From a bacterium (lineage in GTDB: Bacteria; Desulfobacterota; Desulfocorpusculales; Desulfocorpusculum), in the NCBI GenBank assembly GCA_037481695.1, contig JBBFLE010000009.1, forward strand, positions 62,001 to 126,000: a stretch of DNA of 64,000 nucleotides, written 5' to 3'. The notes under the pieces are model-generated. The model had not been told where the DNA came from and did no database searches. It saw only the letters and a program-made list of their open reading frames with translations. Shown here in pieces: positions 34,936 to 43,281 of the stretch (its first letter is position 1; every line of letters starts with the position of its first letter). The translations under genes were made by a program, and so were the position numbers.

Positions 34936-35741
34936 TTGTTGTCTCCCCATTTCCCCACGTACAGAGCCCTGAGCTTCAGTTCCTCTTCTGACATGCCCGG
35001 ATGAGCCTGTCCCTTCATTTGTTCCACCAAAGCTGCCCATGCCACCAACTGGGCGAATTCCTCTGGAGTGCCGGAAACAGCTTGATCCTTGCCCGGAAGC
35101 CTGCGGCTCAAGGTGAAGTGCTTTTCCACCATCTGGGCACCCATGCTTATGGCCAACATGGAAGCCTCCACTCCCAGGCTATGGTCAGAAAACCCCACCT
35201 CCACCCCAAAAGATCTAAGCCAATTCATACGCTCCAGGTTGACCTTGTCCAAGGGGGTGGGATAGAGGGAAACACAGTGGAGCACCGTTACCTTGTGTCC
35301 CCGGGTATGCCTTATCATCCTTTCCACCTCCTCATCTGTGGACATCCCGGTTGAGATGATAAGGTGCTCGAACTTCTCCATGAGTCGATTCAGAAGGCGA
35401 AAACTGGCACAGTCGGGGCTTGCCACCTTGATGGTCCTGAGGCCCAAATCCGCAAGAAACTCGACCCTATCCAGATCAAAGCAGGTTGTAAGAAACTCCA
35501 CTCCCTTTTGGCGACAGAAATTCACCAGGCGATAGTGGTCTTCGTCCGAAAGCTCTGTGGAGAGGTGCCTGGCAAAAGTTGCCTGGTAATCAGGAAAATC
35601 AGGCCTGAGCTTGCTGGCCTGCCAGGACTGAAATTTGACCATGTCCACACCCACCTCGGCGGCTGCAGACACCATGGCTTCAGCTATGGCCATGTTTCCC
35701 AGGTGATTCGAACCTATGTCGGCAACAATGCGGGTCTTCAA
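34932..35741 (-). CDS. neuB: N-acetylneuraminate synthase family protein (catalytic barrel only)
   Basis: 269 residues from a TTG start (35741, GAGGGG upstream). NeuB condenses phosphoenolpyruvate with an N-acylated hexosamine to give a nonulosonic acid. The TIM-barrel motifs are present: RIVADIGSNHLGN, VDMVKFQSW, TIKVASPDCASF, ISTGMSTDEEV and VGFSDHSLG. The C-terminal SAF (antifreeze-like) domain of standard NeuB (about 340 residues) is missing. A longer reading from ATG 35813 is less likely because a sigma54 promoter occupies 35798-35812. First gene of the nonulosonate/glycosyltransferase operon. Confidence 0.85.
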   Translation of the reverse strand: MKTRIVADIGSNHLGNMAIAEAMVSAAAEVGVDMVKFQSWQASKLRPDFPDYQATFARHLSTELSDEDHYRLVNFCRQKGVEFLTTCFDLDRVEFLADLGLRTIKVASPDCASFRLLNRLMEKFEHLIISTGMSTDEEVERMIRHTRGHKVTVLHCVSLYPTPLDKVNLERMNWLRSFGVEVGFSDHSLGVEASMLAISMGAQMVEKHFTLSRRLPGKDQAVSGTPEEFAQLVAWAALVEQMKGQAHPGMSEEELKLRALYVGKWGDNK

Positions 35742-35797
35742 CTGCCCCTCGGCTAACAGGTTTCTTTGCGCTCCCAGAATCTGTGCTCTGTGAGAAA

Positions 35798-35812
35798 GCG
35801 AGAAATGTGCCA
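35798..35812 (-). promoter_or_regulatory. Sigma54 promoter of nonulosonate operon
   Basis: On the minus strand, TGGCAC, 5 bp, TCGC, with GG and GC exactly 10 bp apart. It matches the -24/-12 consensus except one base in the -12 TTGC. The expected start site is near 35787. Confidence 0.75.
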
Positions 35813-35947
35813 AACCCTGATTCTTCTTTAAAGGAAAAGTTCAGGAAGGCCCATATCCAAAGACTCTGCAACGTCTGGAGCTGCATTGCCTGAGCCGGCT
35901 TGAGCCCAAGGGCAAAAGCTGCCTTACCTGCCAAGAAACCAGGTGCG

Positions 35948-35977
35948 GTGACACCAAAGAGTCACAAGAGTGACACC
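35948..35977. promoter_or_regulatory. FleQ-box-like palindrome and direct repeats upstream of neuB promoter
   Basis: GTCAC-AAGA-GTGAC (35961-35974) reads as GTCA-N6-TGAC, the symmetry of the Pseudomonas FleQ box. GTGACACC occurs twice, at 35948 and 35970, 22 bp (two helical turns) apart. Centred about 180 bp upstream of the predicted sigma54 start site, a usual activator position. Confidence 0.5.
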
Positions 35978-36165
35978 TGGACCCAAGGCTCTTGACAGCC
36001 AAGAGCATGGTTCTACCAGATCCTCTCTCACTCACAATCTCTCTGGCTCTTCTGAAAATCTTTCTTGTCTTAAGACCGCCTGCCCTCAGGCCCAGGCCAC
36101 GGCTGGTATCGGGGGAAGGTATGTTCCCAGAAGGTGATGTACACAAGGAGACATGCAAGCAGGCC
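35978..36165. other. Intergenic region with a hairpin
   Basis: Between the FleQ-like site and the fliW stop I see a 7-bp hairpin, GCTCTTG/CAAGAGC, at 35988-36006 without a T-run. No gene is supported. Confidence 0.35.
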
Positions 36166-36624
36166 TTAGCTGTTAGTGCGGCATTGTTTTTGAGCTTGAG
36201 GCTCTGGCATGATGGTGTGCCTTATTTCATAACCCGAGCCCAGGAGAATGACCTGCTTTCCCATTCTGTTTTCGGGGTTAATGACAAGGGGGGCCATGAG
36301 ATTGGCTGTTATGGATTGATTTGCTCTTTGAATGTTGACTATGACCAGGACTGCAGCCCCCTGGGCTTCTTCCAGATTGAGTTCTGCCAGGCTTTCCTTT
36401 GGTATGGCGTTGAGATAGTTCTCATCCAGGAGCAATGGGTCCATGACCACGAAAGCCAGGGCTGGATCATCCATGCTCTGCAGCCAGTGAAATGGGCTTT
36501 CCGGGGAGTGCTGCAAGAGCACAAACCTCCTGGCCTCAGGAAACCCGGGAAGGCCTTCTTGGAAGCAGACGGCCTTGGCCTCATCCACCTCTATGGTACC
36601 GAATCTGGTTGTCTCAAAGATCAT
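36166..36624 (-). CDS. fliW: Flagellar assembly factor FliW
   Basis: 152 residues. FliW binds free flagellin and, when flagellin is low, sequesters CsrA so that flagellin mRNA is translated. Family motifs include [38 protein letters not shown] and [23 protein letters not shown] at 36624 (MIFETTRFG) overlaps the csrA end by 11 bp. The fliW-csrA pairing is the usual one and fits the GGA-rich flagellin leader in this window. Confidence 0.95.
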   Translation of the reverse strand: MIFETTRFGTIEVDEAKAVCFQEGLPGFPEARRFVLLQHSPESPFHWLQSMDDPALAFVVMDPLLLDENYLNAIPKESLAELNLEEAQGAAVLVIVNIQRANQSITANLMAPLVINPENRMGKQVILLGSGYEIRHTIMPEPQAQKQCRTNS

Positions 36625-36874
36625 CCCGGGTCGCCTTCCCTTTCCTGTCAAGCTTTAGCATGGTTGCAGCCATACTCAGATCCGCCGGTACGGCCTGGGC
36701 AGCCTCCTTGTTTTCTTTCTGGATTCGCTCGTAGATCTCCTTTCTGTGCACAGAGGTATAAGCCGGGGCCTGGACACCCAGCCTCACCTGCTTACCGCGA
36801 ACATCCAGGATCTTTATGACCACCTCATCGCCTATGGCGATGCTCTCTCCAACTTTCCTGGTCAGAATCAACAT
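36614..36874 (-). CDS. csrA: Carbon storage regulator, translational repressor CsrA
   Basis: 86-residue RNA-binding protein of the CsrA/RsmA family: [20 protein letters not shown] start, [22 protein letters not shown] core. The C-terminal extension after about residue 60 is longer than in enteric CsrA and typical of CsrA that partners FliW. It binds GGA motifs in mRNA leaders. Its own leader has a duplicated GGGAGG element, one copy covering the ribosome site, which points to autoregulation. Confidence 0.97.
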   Translation of the reverse strand: MLILTRKVGESIAIGDEVVIKILDVRGKQVRLGVQAPAYTSVHRKEIYERIQKENKEAAQAVPADLSMAATMLKLDRKGKATRDDL

Positions 36875-36881
36875 GCAGCAC

Positions 36882-36929
36882 CCTCCCTGGCGCTCAACCC
36901 AAGGCCTCCTGCCTCCCTGGGGTCAACCC
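36882..36929 (-). repeat. Duplicated GGGAGG element in csrA leader
   Basis: Two near-identical 18-19 bp direct repeats, GGGTTGA..CCAGGGAGG on the coding strand, at 36929-36912 and 36900-36882. The second covers the csrA ribosome site. Both contain GGA motifs, so they may be paired CsrA-binding sites. Confidence 0.6.
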
Positions 36930-36975
36930 ATTTTTGTTTCCACCCTCCTCAGCCGGTGGCCTCCTAGCATGAGGC

Positions 36976-37860
36976 TCAGCTCAGAAACTCTATCAAACTC
37001 AACCTGGTTATCATAGCCGTAGTCCTGAGAGCTGCCTCGTAAGCTGTCTGCTGGTTGGCCAGGTCTGTGAGAAGCTTGGCCATATCAGCATCCTGGTAAT
37101 CCGAGAGGGTTCCCTGCAGGTTCAACTCCAGGTCTGAAAGATTCTCGGCATTGGACTCTATGGACCTGATCCTGGAGCCCACCTCTCCACGGAGAGCCAA
37201 GAGCGCATCATGGCCTTGCTCCAGGCCGTCCAAGCTTTGAGTCACGGCCTGGGCATCGTTGCTCTCCAGGGCTGTGATAAGCCCCCGCAGCGTTTCCAGA
37301 ACCTGGTTGTCCCTCAGGACCCCAGTTATTTCCACGTTCATGGCCACTGTCCTGCCCAGGCCCACATCCACCTGGATGGACTCCTGGTTCCCGTTGAAGG
37401 AAGCCTGATAATCATCGTCCCTCTCAACAGGCACCACAAGGGTCTGTGTACCTCCGAAAATGTACCTGTCTCCCAGCCTGGTATTGGCCAGGGCCAATAT
37501 ATGGTCATAGAGTTGTCTGACCTCCACCGCTGCGCTGGCCCGGGTTTGACTGTTGGCCGTGGCACTGCCTTGGGAAAGGGCTATCTCCTTGGCCCTCACA
37601 AGGACTTCCTCCATGTTCTGCAGGGCGGACTCGCTCAAGGAGAGCCAGGATTTCACGTATTCGATCTTTCGCTTGGCAGGATCTATTCTGGAAAGTTCGT
37701 TTTTCATTTCCATGATGCGCAAGGCCGAAATGGGATCGTCCGAGGCATTCAAGACCCTCTTTCCCGTGGAGGCCTGCTGGAGCAGTTTGAGAAGCCCCTC
37801 TCCTGCCCGATTAAGCTGGCTGTAAGTGGACTCCATCAGAAGCTTTTGGCTTACCCGCAC
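36976..37860 (-). CDS. flgL: Flagellar hook-associated protein 3
   Basis: 294 residues. Hook-filament junction protein, flagellin-like at both ends: MRVSQKLLMESTYSQLNRA, STGKRVLNASDDPISALRIM, ending AYEAALRTTAMITRLSLIEFL. GTG at 37860 gives the usual FlgL start, with GAGGGG upstream, 11 bp after flgK. The longer reading overlaps flgK and is rejected. Confidence 0.94.
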   Translation of the reverse strand: MRVSQKLLMESTYSQLNRAGEGLLKLLQQASTGKRVLNASDDPISALRIMEMKNELSRIDPAKRKIEYVKSWLSLSESALQNMEEVLVRAKEIALSQGSATANSQTRASAAVEVRQLYDHILALANTRLGDRYIFGGTQTLVVPVERDDDYQASFNGNQESIQVDVGLGRTVAMNVEITGVLRDNQVLETLRGLITALESNDAQAVTQSLDGLEQGHDALLALRGEVGSRIRSIESNAENLSDLELNLQGTLSDYQDADMAKLLTDLANQQTAYEAALRTTAMITRLSLIEFLS

Positions 37861-37871
37861 GGCCTTACCCC

Positions 37872-39593
37872 TCAGCGCATCATCTCGATGAGACTCTGCA
37901 TCATGTCCCTTCCAGTTTGTATGAGGCGGGCGGCTGCCTGATATGCCCACTGGTATTCCAGAAGCATTATCATTTCCTCATCCAGGTTCACTCCCGATGT
38001 GGAGGAGCGTTGTTGCTCTAGCTGCTCCACCACCTGATCCTGGTAATCTGCCACCCTGTAAGCTCCAGAAGCCTCCACACCCAGCCCGGAGACGGCAGTG
38101 GCCCAGGCCCGCTCCAGGCTCTCGCCGTCCAGAAGCGGAGCGTCCCTGAGAGCCAGCACATCCAGGGCGGCCTTGTTGTCTCCTGGTGTAAATGTGCCGT
38201 CCGCATCCTGCACCCGGCCAGCCCCTATGAGTCTGGCATCTTGCATCACAGCCTCTGAGACCCTGATGTCTTGACTGCCCGATCCAGTAAAGAGGGTGTT
38301 GAGCTCCAGGGCAGCCAGGGCATTTGAGGTGTCCTGGGAAATGGCAAAGCCAAAGCCTTCCGAGGCATCCAGAATCAATTTTCCCTCGGCCGAAACAGAA
38401 GCCTGAAGCCTCCCTCCGTTGGAAGGGTGACTTTGAATCTGATCCACCAGGTCCTGAAGGGTCGTGGAGCCAGCCACCACGCTGACCTGGATCACACCCA
38501 AGGCAGTGGGAGGATTTCCCTCGTCATATAACCAGATGTGGATTTCACCATCTTCTATCCTGTCCCCAAATCTGAGGCCTGAGTCCGAAAGGGGCCTTGA
38601 AGGATCGCTCGCTGCCTGACCCCACAAGGAGCTAAAAGGGCTCTTGCCAGAGGAGGTGGCCAGTTGCCTGTTAACGCTCCAGATGAGTTCCTGGGAAAGG
38701 TTTTGCAATCTATCCATTTCCCTGGAGACCACCTCCTGCCCCAGCCTAAGCATGCCGCCTATGGAGCCGGCCCTAATCTTGTCGGTCATGGGCACCAGCA
38801 CGCCTGAGGAGCTTTGCCAGAAAACCTGCTCCAGGCCTGTGTCCGCTGTCTGGGTGGTGAGGCTCCAGTGATTGGGGCCTTCCACCAAGGCCACCCCACC
38901 TGGCCCTACAACGGAAAAACCATCCTCTGTTTCCCAGTATTGTACCTCCATCAAACCGGCCAGCTCATCCAAGGCCTTATCGCGCATATCTCTGAGATCA
39001 TTGGCGTTTTGACCCGAGCCCTCGCTTCTTTTGATCTGAAGGTTCAGCTGTGAGATTTGTGAGGCCAGCTCATTTACTCTGTCCACCGAGAGCCTGACAG
39101 AGCGATTCAATTGCTCCTGCAACCCCACCAGTTTATCCCTGAGGCCTCTTATTCTGGATGACACCTGCACAGCGGCCTCCCTGACAGCCACCCTCTCGGT
39201 GGTGCCTTCTGGGTGGACGGACAGCTCCTCCCATGCCGACCAGAAGGCCCTGAGCTCGGATCCCAGGTCTGTGTCTGAAAGCCCAGAGAAAATGGATTCC
39301 AATTGCTTGTAATAACAAGACTGCGCCTGCAGGCTCCCCTTGGCGCTGAGCTCGCTTCTGAGCTGAATGCCCAGGAACCTATCGTAAACCCTCTCTATGC
39401 TGGCAGCCCTGACCCCTCTTCCTATCTGACCGGGTTGATAGTTCTCGGGGGTGGCAGGCTCCAGTATGAGCCTCTGGCGGCTGTAGCCTTGGGTGTTGAC
39501 ATTGGCCACATTGTGAGCTGTCACGGCCATGCCCAGTTGTTGAGCATGAAGGGCCCACTGTCCTATGTCCAATACCGATTGGATGCCAGCCAT
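37872..39593 (-). CDS. flgK: Flagellar hook-associated protein 1
   Basis: 573 residues. First hook-filament junction protein. The N-terminus (QWALHAQQLGMAVTAHNVAN, NTQGYSRQRLILEPA) and C-terminus (EEMIMLLEYQWAYQAAARLI) are the conserved rod/hook heptad regions. A central variable domain follows residue 180. It lies between flgN and flgL, as usual. Confidence 0.96.
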   Translation of the reverse strand: MAGIQSVLDIGQWALHAQQLGMAVTAHNVANVNTQGYSRQRLILEPATPENYQPGQIGRGVRAASIERVYDRFLGIQLRSELSAKGSLQAQSCYYKQLESIFSGLSDTDLGSELRAFWSAWEELSVHPEGTTERVAVREAAVQVSSRIRGLRDKLVGLQEQLNRSVRLSVDRVNELASQISQLNLQIKRSEGSGQNANDLRDMRDKALDELAGLMEVQYWETEDGFSVVGPGGVALVEGPNHWSLTTQTADTGLEQVFWQSSSGVLVPMTDKIRAGSIGGMLRLGQEVVSREMDRLQNLSQELIWSVNRQLATSSGKSPFSSLWGQAASDPSRPLSDSGLRFGDRIEDGEIHIWLYDEGNPPTALGVIQVSVVAGSTTLQDLVDQIQSHPSNGGRLQASVSAEGKLILDASEGFGFAISQDTSNALAALELNTLFTGSGSQDIRVSEAVMQDARLIGAGRVQDADGTFTPGDNKAALDVLALRDAPLLDGESLERAWATAVSGLGVEASGAYRVADYQDQVVEQLEQQRSSTSGVNLDEEMIMLLEYQWAYQAAARLIQTGRDMMQSLIEMMR

Positions 39594-39616
39594 GGATTAA
39601 CCCTTTGGCTCCGTGC

Positions 39617-40126
39617 TCAAGCCTCTTGAAGCAATGTACTCTTGGAGAGGCCTGAGGCCTCAAGCCTCCCCTCCATGGTGTAGTGACTAAAGCCCCTGCT
39701 CTCCCAGCCTGTGAGAAGCTCTATGGCTCCCTCTATGCGCCCGAGGGTGGAGCGGATGAGATATTGGTTGCCTGCGCTCAAATACTCCACCTCTCCCACA
39801 AGCTTCTCCAACTCCTCTCTGGAATCCACCAACTGCTCCCTGTAGGAACTCTCCATCACATCCAGGAGCTTTTGAAAAAGGCTTTCACCCTCTGTGGCCT
39901 GCACCACCCCCTTTATGCGCTCCCTCATGGCAACCCTGGATTCCTCCAGGATCCTGCCCTTGAGCTGAAGGGTCTCCTTTTCCTTCAGGATTTCCAGGAT
40001 CCCGTCCAGGTCTTGCCGTATGAGACAGTCTCGCTCCTTGAGAAGCAGCTCGCGCTCTTCTCTGAGGTGGTTACTTTCAAGCCTCAGTTGACCCAAGAGA
40101 TCTCTTCCGATCTCCACCCCGCTCAT
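39617..40126 (-). CDS. flgN: FlgN family flagellar export chaperone
   Basis: 169 residues, strongly helical (LGQLRLESNHLREERELLLKE, LFQKLLDVMESSYREQ). FlgN chaperones FlgK and FlgL in the cytoplasm before export. The overall pattern, length and the flgM-flgN-flgK-flgL order support the call, although FlgN is poorly conserved. Confidence 0.85.
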   Translation of the reverse strand: MSGVEIGRDLLGQLRLESNHLREERELLLKERDCLIRQDLDGILEILKEKETLQLKGRILEESRVAMRERIKGVVQATEGESLFQKLLDVMESSYREQLVDSREELEKLVGEVEYLSAGNQYLIRSTLGRIEGAIELLTGWESRGFSHYTMEGRLEASGLSKSTLLQEA

Positions 40127-40140
40127 GACTCCGTCTCCGA

Positions 40141-40443
40141 TCAGATCTCCCCCAAGAGGAGTGCTTCCAGGATCCGGTCGGACAGCTTCTCCAGATCCAC
40201 TTTATACTTTCCCTCCTGAATCATGCTCTTGAGCTCCTCCACCCTCTCAAGCCTTACCTCGGGCATCTGCTCCAGGATCTCTTTGAGCTTCTGGATCTCC
40301 CTGGCCTGGGGGGATATCTCCACCTTTTCCCCTACGGTCTGGCCCTGCGCCTGGGGCTGGGAGCCCTTGATATCCTGCTGTGATTTGACCCGTTGGATAA
40401 GGTTTTGTATGGGCGTGTACCCGTCACTTCCGTTTATTTTCAT
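40141..40443 (-). CDS. flgM: Anti-sigma28 factor FlgM
   Basis: 100 residues. FlgM binds and inhibits FliA until exported through the finished hook. The C-terminal sigma-binding half is clear: EKVEISPQAREIQKLKEILEQ, then VRLERVEELKSMIQEGKYKVD and LSDRILEALL. A disordered N-terminus precedes it. 15 bp upstream of flgN. Confidence 0.94.
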   Translation of the reverse strand: MKINGSDGYTPIQNLIQRVKSQQDIKGSQPQAQGQTVGEKVEISPQAREIQKLKEILEQMPEVRLERVEELKSMIQEGKYKVDLEKLSDRILEALLLGEI

Positions 40444-40483
40444 GGGCCTACTCCTGGTTCCTGGATATTCTCAGGTTCTAAGG

Positions 40484-40876
40484 TCACTTTTCTTCTCCTG
40501 AGTCTATATCGGCAGGAACCGGAGAAACTTGAGTTTCTATGTGTTTTTGCCTCGCAAGAGCCTGCTCTTCTAGATGTCCCAGAAGCAGTTCCTTGAGGCC
40601 CAGGCCCCTTCTTGCCAGGACCCTGGAGACCTCCTCGTCGAAAAGACTTCTGTAAATCTCTTCTTGTCGGCTCTCAGAGCAAAGCGCAGTGCGCCTCATG
40701 GCCTTGAGCATCTGTTGGATGAAGATGGCTTCAAACTCCTCGCAGGCCCTGGTCAGTTTTTCCCTTCCCCCCTGTTCGCCTGAGGCTCTGCCACTTGCTG
40801 CCCTCAGAACCCCTTCCCAACCCGGCCCGCTGGAAATGCTTGTCCCAGGATGCAGGGACTCCATCCAACTGCCCAT
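40484..40876 (-). CDS. flgJ: Flagellar rod-binding protein FlgJ (N-terminal domain only)
   Basis: 130 residues with the rod-scaffold domain (LTRACEEFEAIFIQQMLKAM, then IYRSLFDEEVSRVLARRGLGL). The peptidoglycan hydrolase domain of enteric FlgJ is absent, as in many non-enteric bacteria, so a separate enzyme must open the wall. ATG at 40876 with GGAGG is chosen; the flgI stop overlaps it. Confidence 0.88.
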   Translation of the reverse strand: MGSWMESLHPGTSISSGPGWEGVLRAASGRASGEQGGREKLTRACEEFEAIFIQQMLKAMRRTALCSESRQEEIYRSLFDEEVSRVLARRGLGLKELLLGHLEEQALARQKHIETQVSPVPADIDSGEEK

Positions 40877-42051
40877 CACATTACCTCCAGGTTGGCATGC
40901 AAGGCCCCTGCCTTGTGAATGGCCTGCAGGATGGTGATCAATTGCCTTGGATTGGCCCCTATGGCGTTTAAGGCACGCACCAGCTCTGCGATGGTCACCC
41001 CGCCCTGAAGTAAGGTAATACCTTGCCCTTTTTCTTCCACCTTCACATCGCTTCTGGGCGCCACCACGGTCTGGCCTCCTGGAGCCATGTCCGCCCCTGT
41101 GGTGGCCCCGCTGGAAGGCTGGGCCCCTTGGGGAGGCCTGGGTGAAAAGGGGGCTGCTGGAACCACCTCCGGAGTCTCTTTGATGATGACCGTTAGACCT
41201 CCCTGAGCTATGGCAACGGGATCTATCCGAACCCTTTCACCCATGATGACTGTTCCGGTCCTTTCATCCAGGATGACCTTTCCTGAGGCATCTGGCTGGA
41301 TCTCAACCGCTTCGGCCGCTGCCAGAAACTCAGCCTGTCTTCCTTCAAATCCACTGGGCACCACTAGTTCCAGAGTGCGGCCGTCTATGCTCCTGGCCAC
41401 CCCTGGCCCCAATCTGCTGTTGAGGGCTTTGACGGCCCTTTGGGCAGTGGTGAAATCCTCCTGGTGAAGAACGAGTCTGAAGATGTCTTTTTGGCCGAAG
41501 GAACTCCTCACCTCCCTCTCCACCGTACCTCCGTTGGGAACCATGCCAACCGTGGGATGGTTCTGCTGCACTCTGCCGCCTGAGGCTCCTCCAAAACTGA
41601 AGCCTCCCACGGAAACCGCCCCCTGGGCCAGCACATAGACCTGCCCGTCAGGACCATGCAGTGGGGTCAACAAGAGGGTCCCCCCCTGAAGGCTCTTGGC
41701 ATCTCCGATGGAGGCCACCTGCACATCCAGGTTTTGACCTTGCCTTGCAAAGGCCGGAAGCTGGGCCGTGACCATCACGGCCGCCACATTTTTCACCTTC
41801 ACCGCCTCGGGTGGGACCCTGATTCCCATTCTCTGAAGCATGTTGGCCAGTGAGTGGACCGTAAACTGGGTATTGTTCTGATCACCCGTGCCCTGAAGTC
41901 CTATCACAAGACCGTAGCCCACCAGAGGGTTGGATCTGACCCCCTCTATGGAGGAGATCTCCTTGAGCCTTACAGCCATGGCCGTGTTACATAAACAGGA
42001 GCCCAAGAAGAGAAAACAGAAGAAAAACCAGACACATGTTTTGGCCTTCAT
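40876..42051 (-). CDS. flgI: Flagellar P-ring protein FlgI
   Basis: 391 residues, periplasmic. A cleavable signal peptide (hydrophobic WFFFCFLFLGSC) is followed by RLKEISSIEGVRSNPLVGYG and VGLQGTGDQN-like P-ring motifs. It builds the bushing around the rod in the peptidoglycan layer, so the cell has a Gram-negative envelope. The middle carries a Pro/Gly/Ala-rich insertion near residue 310. Confidence 0.96.
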   Translation of the reverse strand: MKAKTCVWFFFCFLFLGSCLCNTAMAVRLKEISSIEGVRSNPLVGYGLVIGLQGTGDQNNTQFTVHSLANMLQRMGIRVPPEAVKVKNVAAVMVTAQLPAFARQGQNLDVQVASIGDAKSLQGGTLLLTPLHGPDGQVYVLAQGAVSVGGFSFGGASGGRVQQNHPTVGMVPNGGTVEREVRSSFGQKDIFRLVLHQEDFTTAQRAVKALNSRLGPGVARSIDGRTLELVVPSGFEGRQAEFLAAAEAVEIQPDASGKVILDERTGTVIMGERVRIDPVAIAQGGLTVIIKETPEVVPAAPFSPRPPQGAQPSSGATTGADMAPGGQTVVAPRSDVKVEEKGQGITLLQGGVTIAELVRALNAIGANPRQLITILQAIHKAGALHANLEVM

Positions 42052-42061
42052 GCTTTCCTCC

Positions 42062-42742
42062 TCAGAAAGGCCATATGTGATCCAAGAGCCGGCCTACCCA
42101 GCCTGGCTTTTGCTTGTCGCTGACCACCCCTTGGCCTGCATAGGCTATCTGGGCGTCGGCAATGGAGCTTGACAGCACAGTATTGTCCGAGGAGATGTCC
42201 TCAGGTCTTATGACACCCCTGAGTATTATGTACTGCCTCTCGTTGTTTATTATGACTTCCCTGTATCCCTCCACCCTCAGCAGGCCGTGGGGCAGCACAT
42301 CCACCACTTTGGCGGTCATGGTGGCCACCAAGGTGTCCTTTCTCTGAGTTGTACCGGAGCCTTCAAAGTCGTTTTTCAATGAGCCAGAAGCCTCAGGCTT
42401 GAATCCCCCAATGTTCAGGGGAGCACCGAAGAAGCTGCTCATGGAGGCGGAAAGGGAACTATCCCTGGAAGTCTTGGTGCTGGCGCTCTTGAGGGCCTCT
42501 GCGTTCTCCACTATGCGAATGGTCACCACATCCCCCACATGCCTGGCTCTTAGATCCGAGTAGAGGTCTCCGAGTCTGCTCCCCGGCCTCCAGAGGCTTC
42601 CCTCTGCAGCAGGCTGTTCAGGAATCCTGCTGGAGGGTGGAAATGCGTTCCAGGCAGGAGGCGGAGGCAAGCTAGGGCTGCAGCCCCACCCCAGGCACGC
42701 AACACACAAGAAGCAGGCACAAGCAAACCGCTTTTCCCACAT
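42062..42742 (-). CDS. flgH: Flagellar L-ring lipoprotein FlgH
   Basis: 226 residues. A lipoprotein-type signal (FLCVACLGWGC, likely lipidated Cys near residue 21) is followed by SLWRPGSRLGDLYSDLRARHVGDVVTIRIVE and the conserved C-terminal region (VEGYREVIINNERQYIILRG). It forms the outer-membrane ring of the basal body. Adjacent to flgI. Confidence 0.95.
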   Translation of the reverse strand: MWEKRFACACFLCVACLGWGCSPSLPPPPAWNAFPPSSRIPEQPAAEGSLWRPGSRLGDLYSDLRARHVGDVVTIRIVENAEALKSASTKTSRDSSLSASMSSFFGAPLNIGGFKPEASGSLKNDFEGSGTTQRKDTLVATMTAKVVDVLPHGLLRVEGYREVIINNERQYIILRGVIRPEDISSDNTVLSSSIADAQIAYAGQGVVSDKQKPGWVGRLLDHIWPF

Positions 42743-42761
42743 TCCCCATGCTCCCTTGACT

Positions 42762-43259
42762 CTAAAATTGGACTCTCACGCCCCCCGGATGCTCAACAGA
42801 GGCCAAGACCACCTGTCTGGAAGAGGTATTCAGAACCCTAATCTTTTGGCCTGATCCCCCCTCCTCCAGAGCCTCTCCAGGAGCCACTATCTTGAGACCG
42901 CCCTTTTCCAGCAAGATCTCCACCTTCTGACCCTTGCGCACAATGGGCTCGGGCTTGAACTGGTCCAAGCGAAGCACGCTGCCCGCCTGAAGACTCCTTA
43001 CAGCCCTCATGCCCATCAACACAGAGGGGTCTTCCACCGCTCCTGCTGGTTGCACTCCAGCGCCCAGGGGTTTCTTGACAACATCTCCAGGCCCCAGCAC
43101 TCCACCCTTGGGAATGGAACGGGAAAGAACCCATACCCCGTGGGATTGCCCTTCATTGCTCCTTTGGGCTCCTGTCCAGGCCATGGAGGGCCACAATAGG
43201 CAAAAGACCATTAATGTCAACGCTAAGCTACAGGCAGTTTCCTTAAAGGCTTTAGCCAT
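42762..43259 (-). CDS. flgA: P-ring assembly chaperone FlgA
   Basis: 165 residues with a signal peptide (LALTLMVFCLLWPSMAWTGA) and an SAF-type domain (SRSIPKGGVLGPGDVV, LRLDQFKPEPIVRKGQKVEI). FlgA helps FlgI assemble in the periplasm. It is shorter than enteric FlgA (about 220 residues), mainly because the region before the SAF domain is reduced. Confidence 0.88.
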   Translation of the reverse strand: MAKAFKETACSLALTLMVFCLLWPSMAWTGAQRSNEGQSHGVWVLSRSIPKGGVLGPGDVVKKPLGAGVQPAGAVEDPSVLMGMRAVRSLQAGSVLRLDQFKPEPIVRKGQKVEILLEKGGLKIVAPGEALEEGGSGQKIRVLNTSSRQVVLASVEHPGGVRVQF

Positions 43260-43281
43260 GATCCCCTCCCCGGGTCCTTCT

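Noticed and set aside
35841-36158. 105-codon open frame in the fliW-neuB gap, minus strand
   Set aside because: Rich in Ser/Arg/Gly without any domain pattern. It overlaps the FleQ-like repeats and the hairpin, and no ribosome site is convincing.
36000-36165. tRNA or small RNA in the fliW-neuB gap
   Set aside because: No cloverleaf arms or CCA end found; only a 7-bp hairpin.
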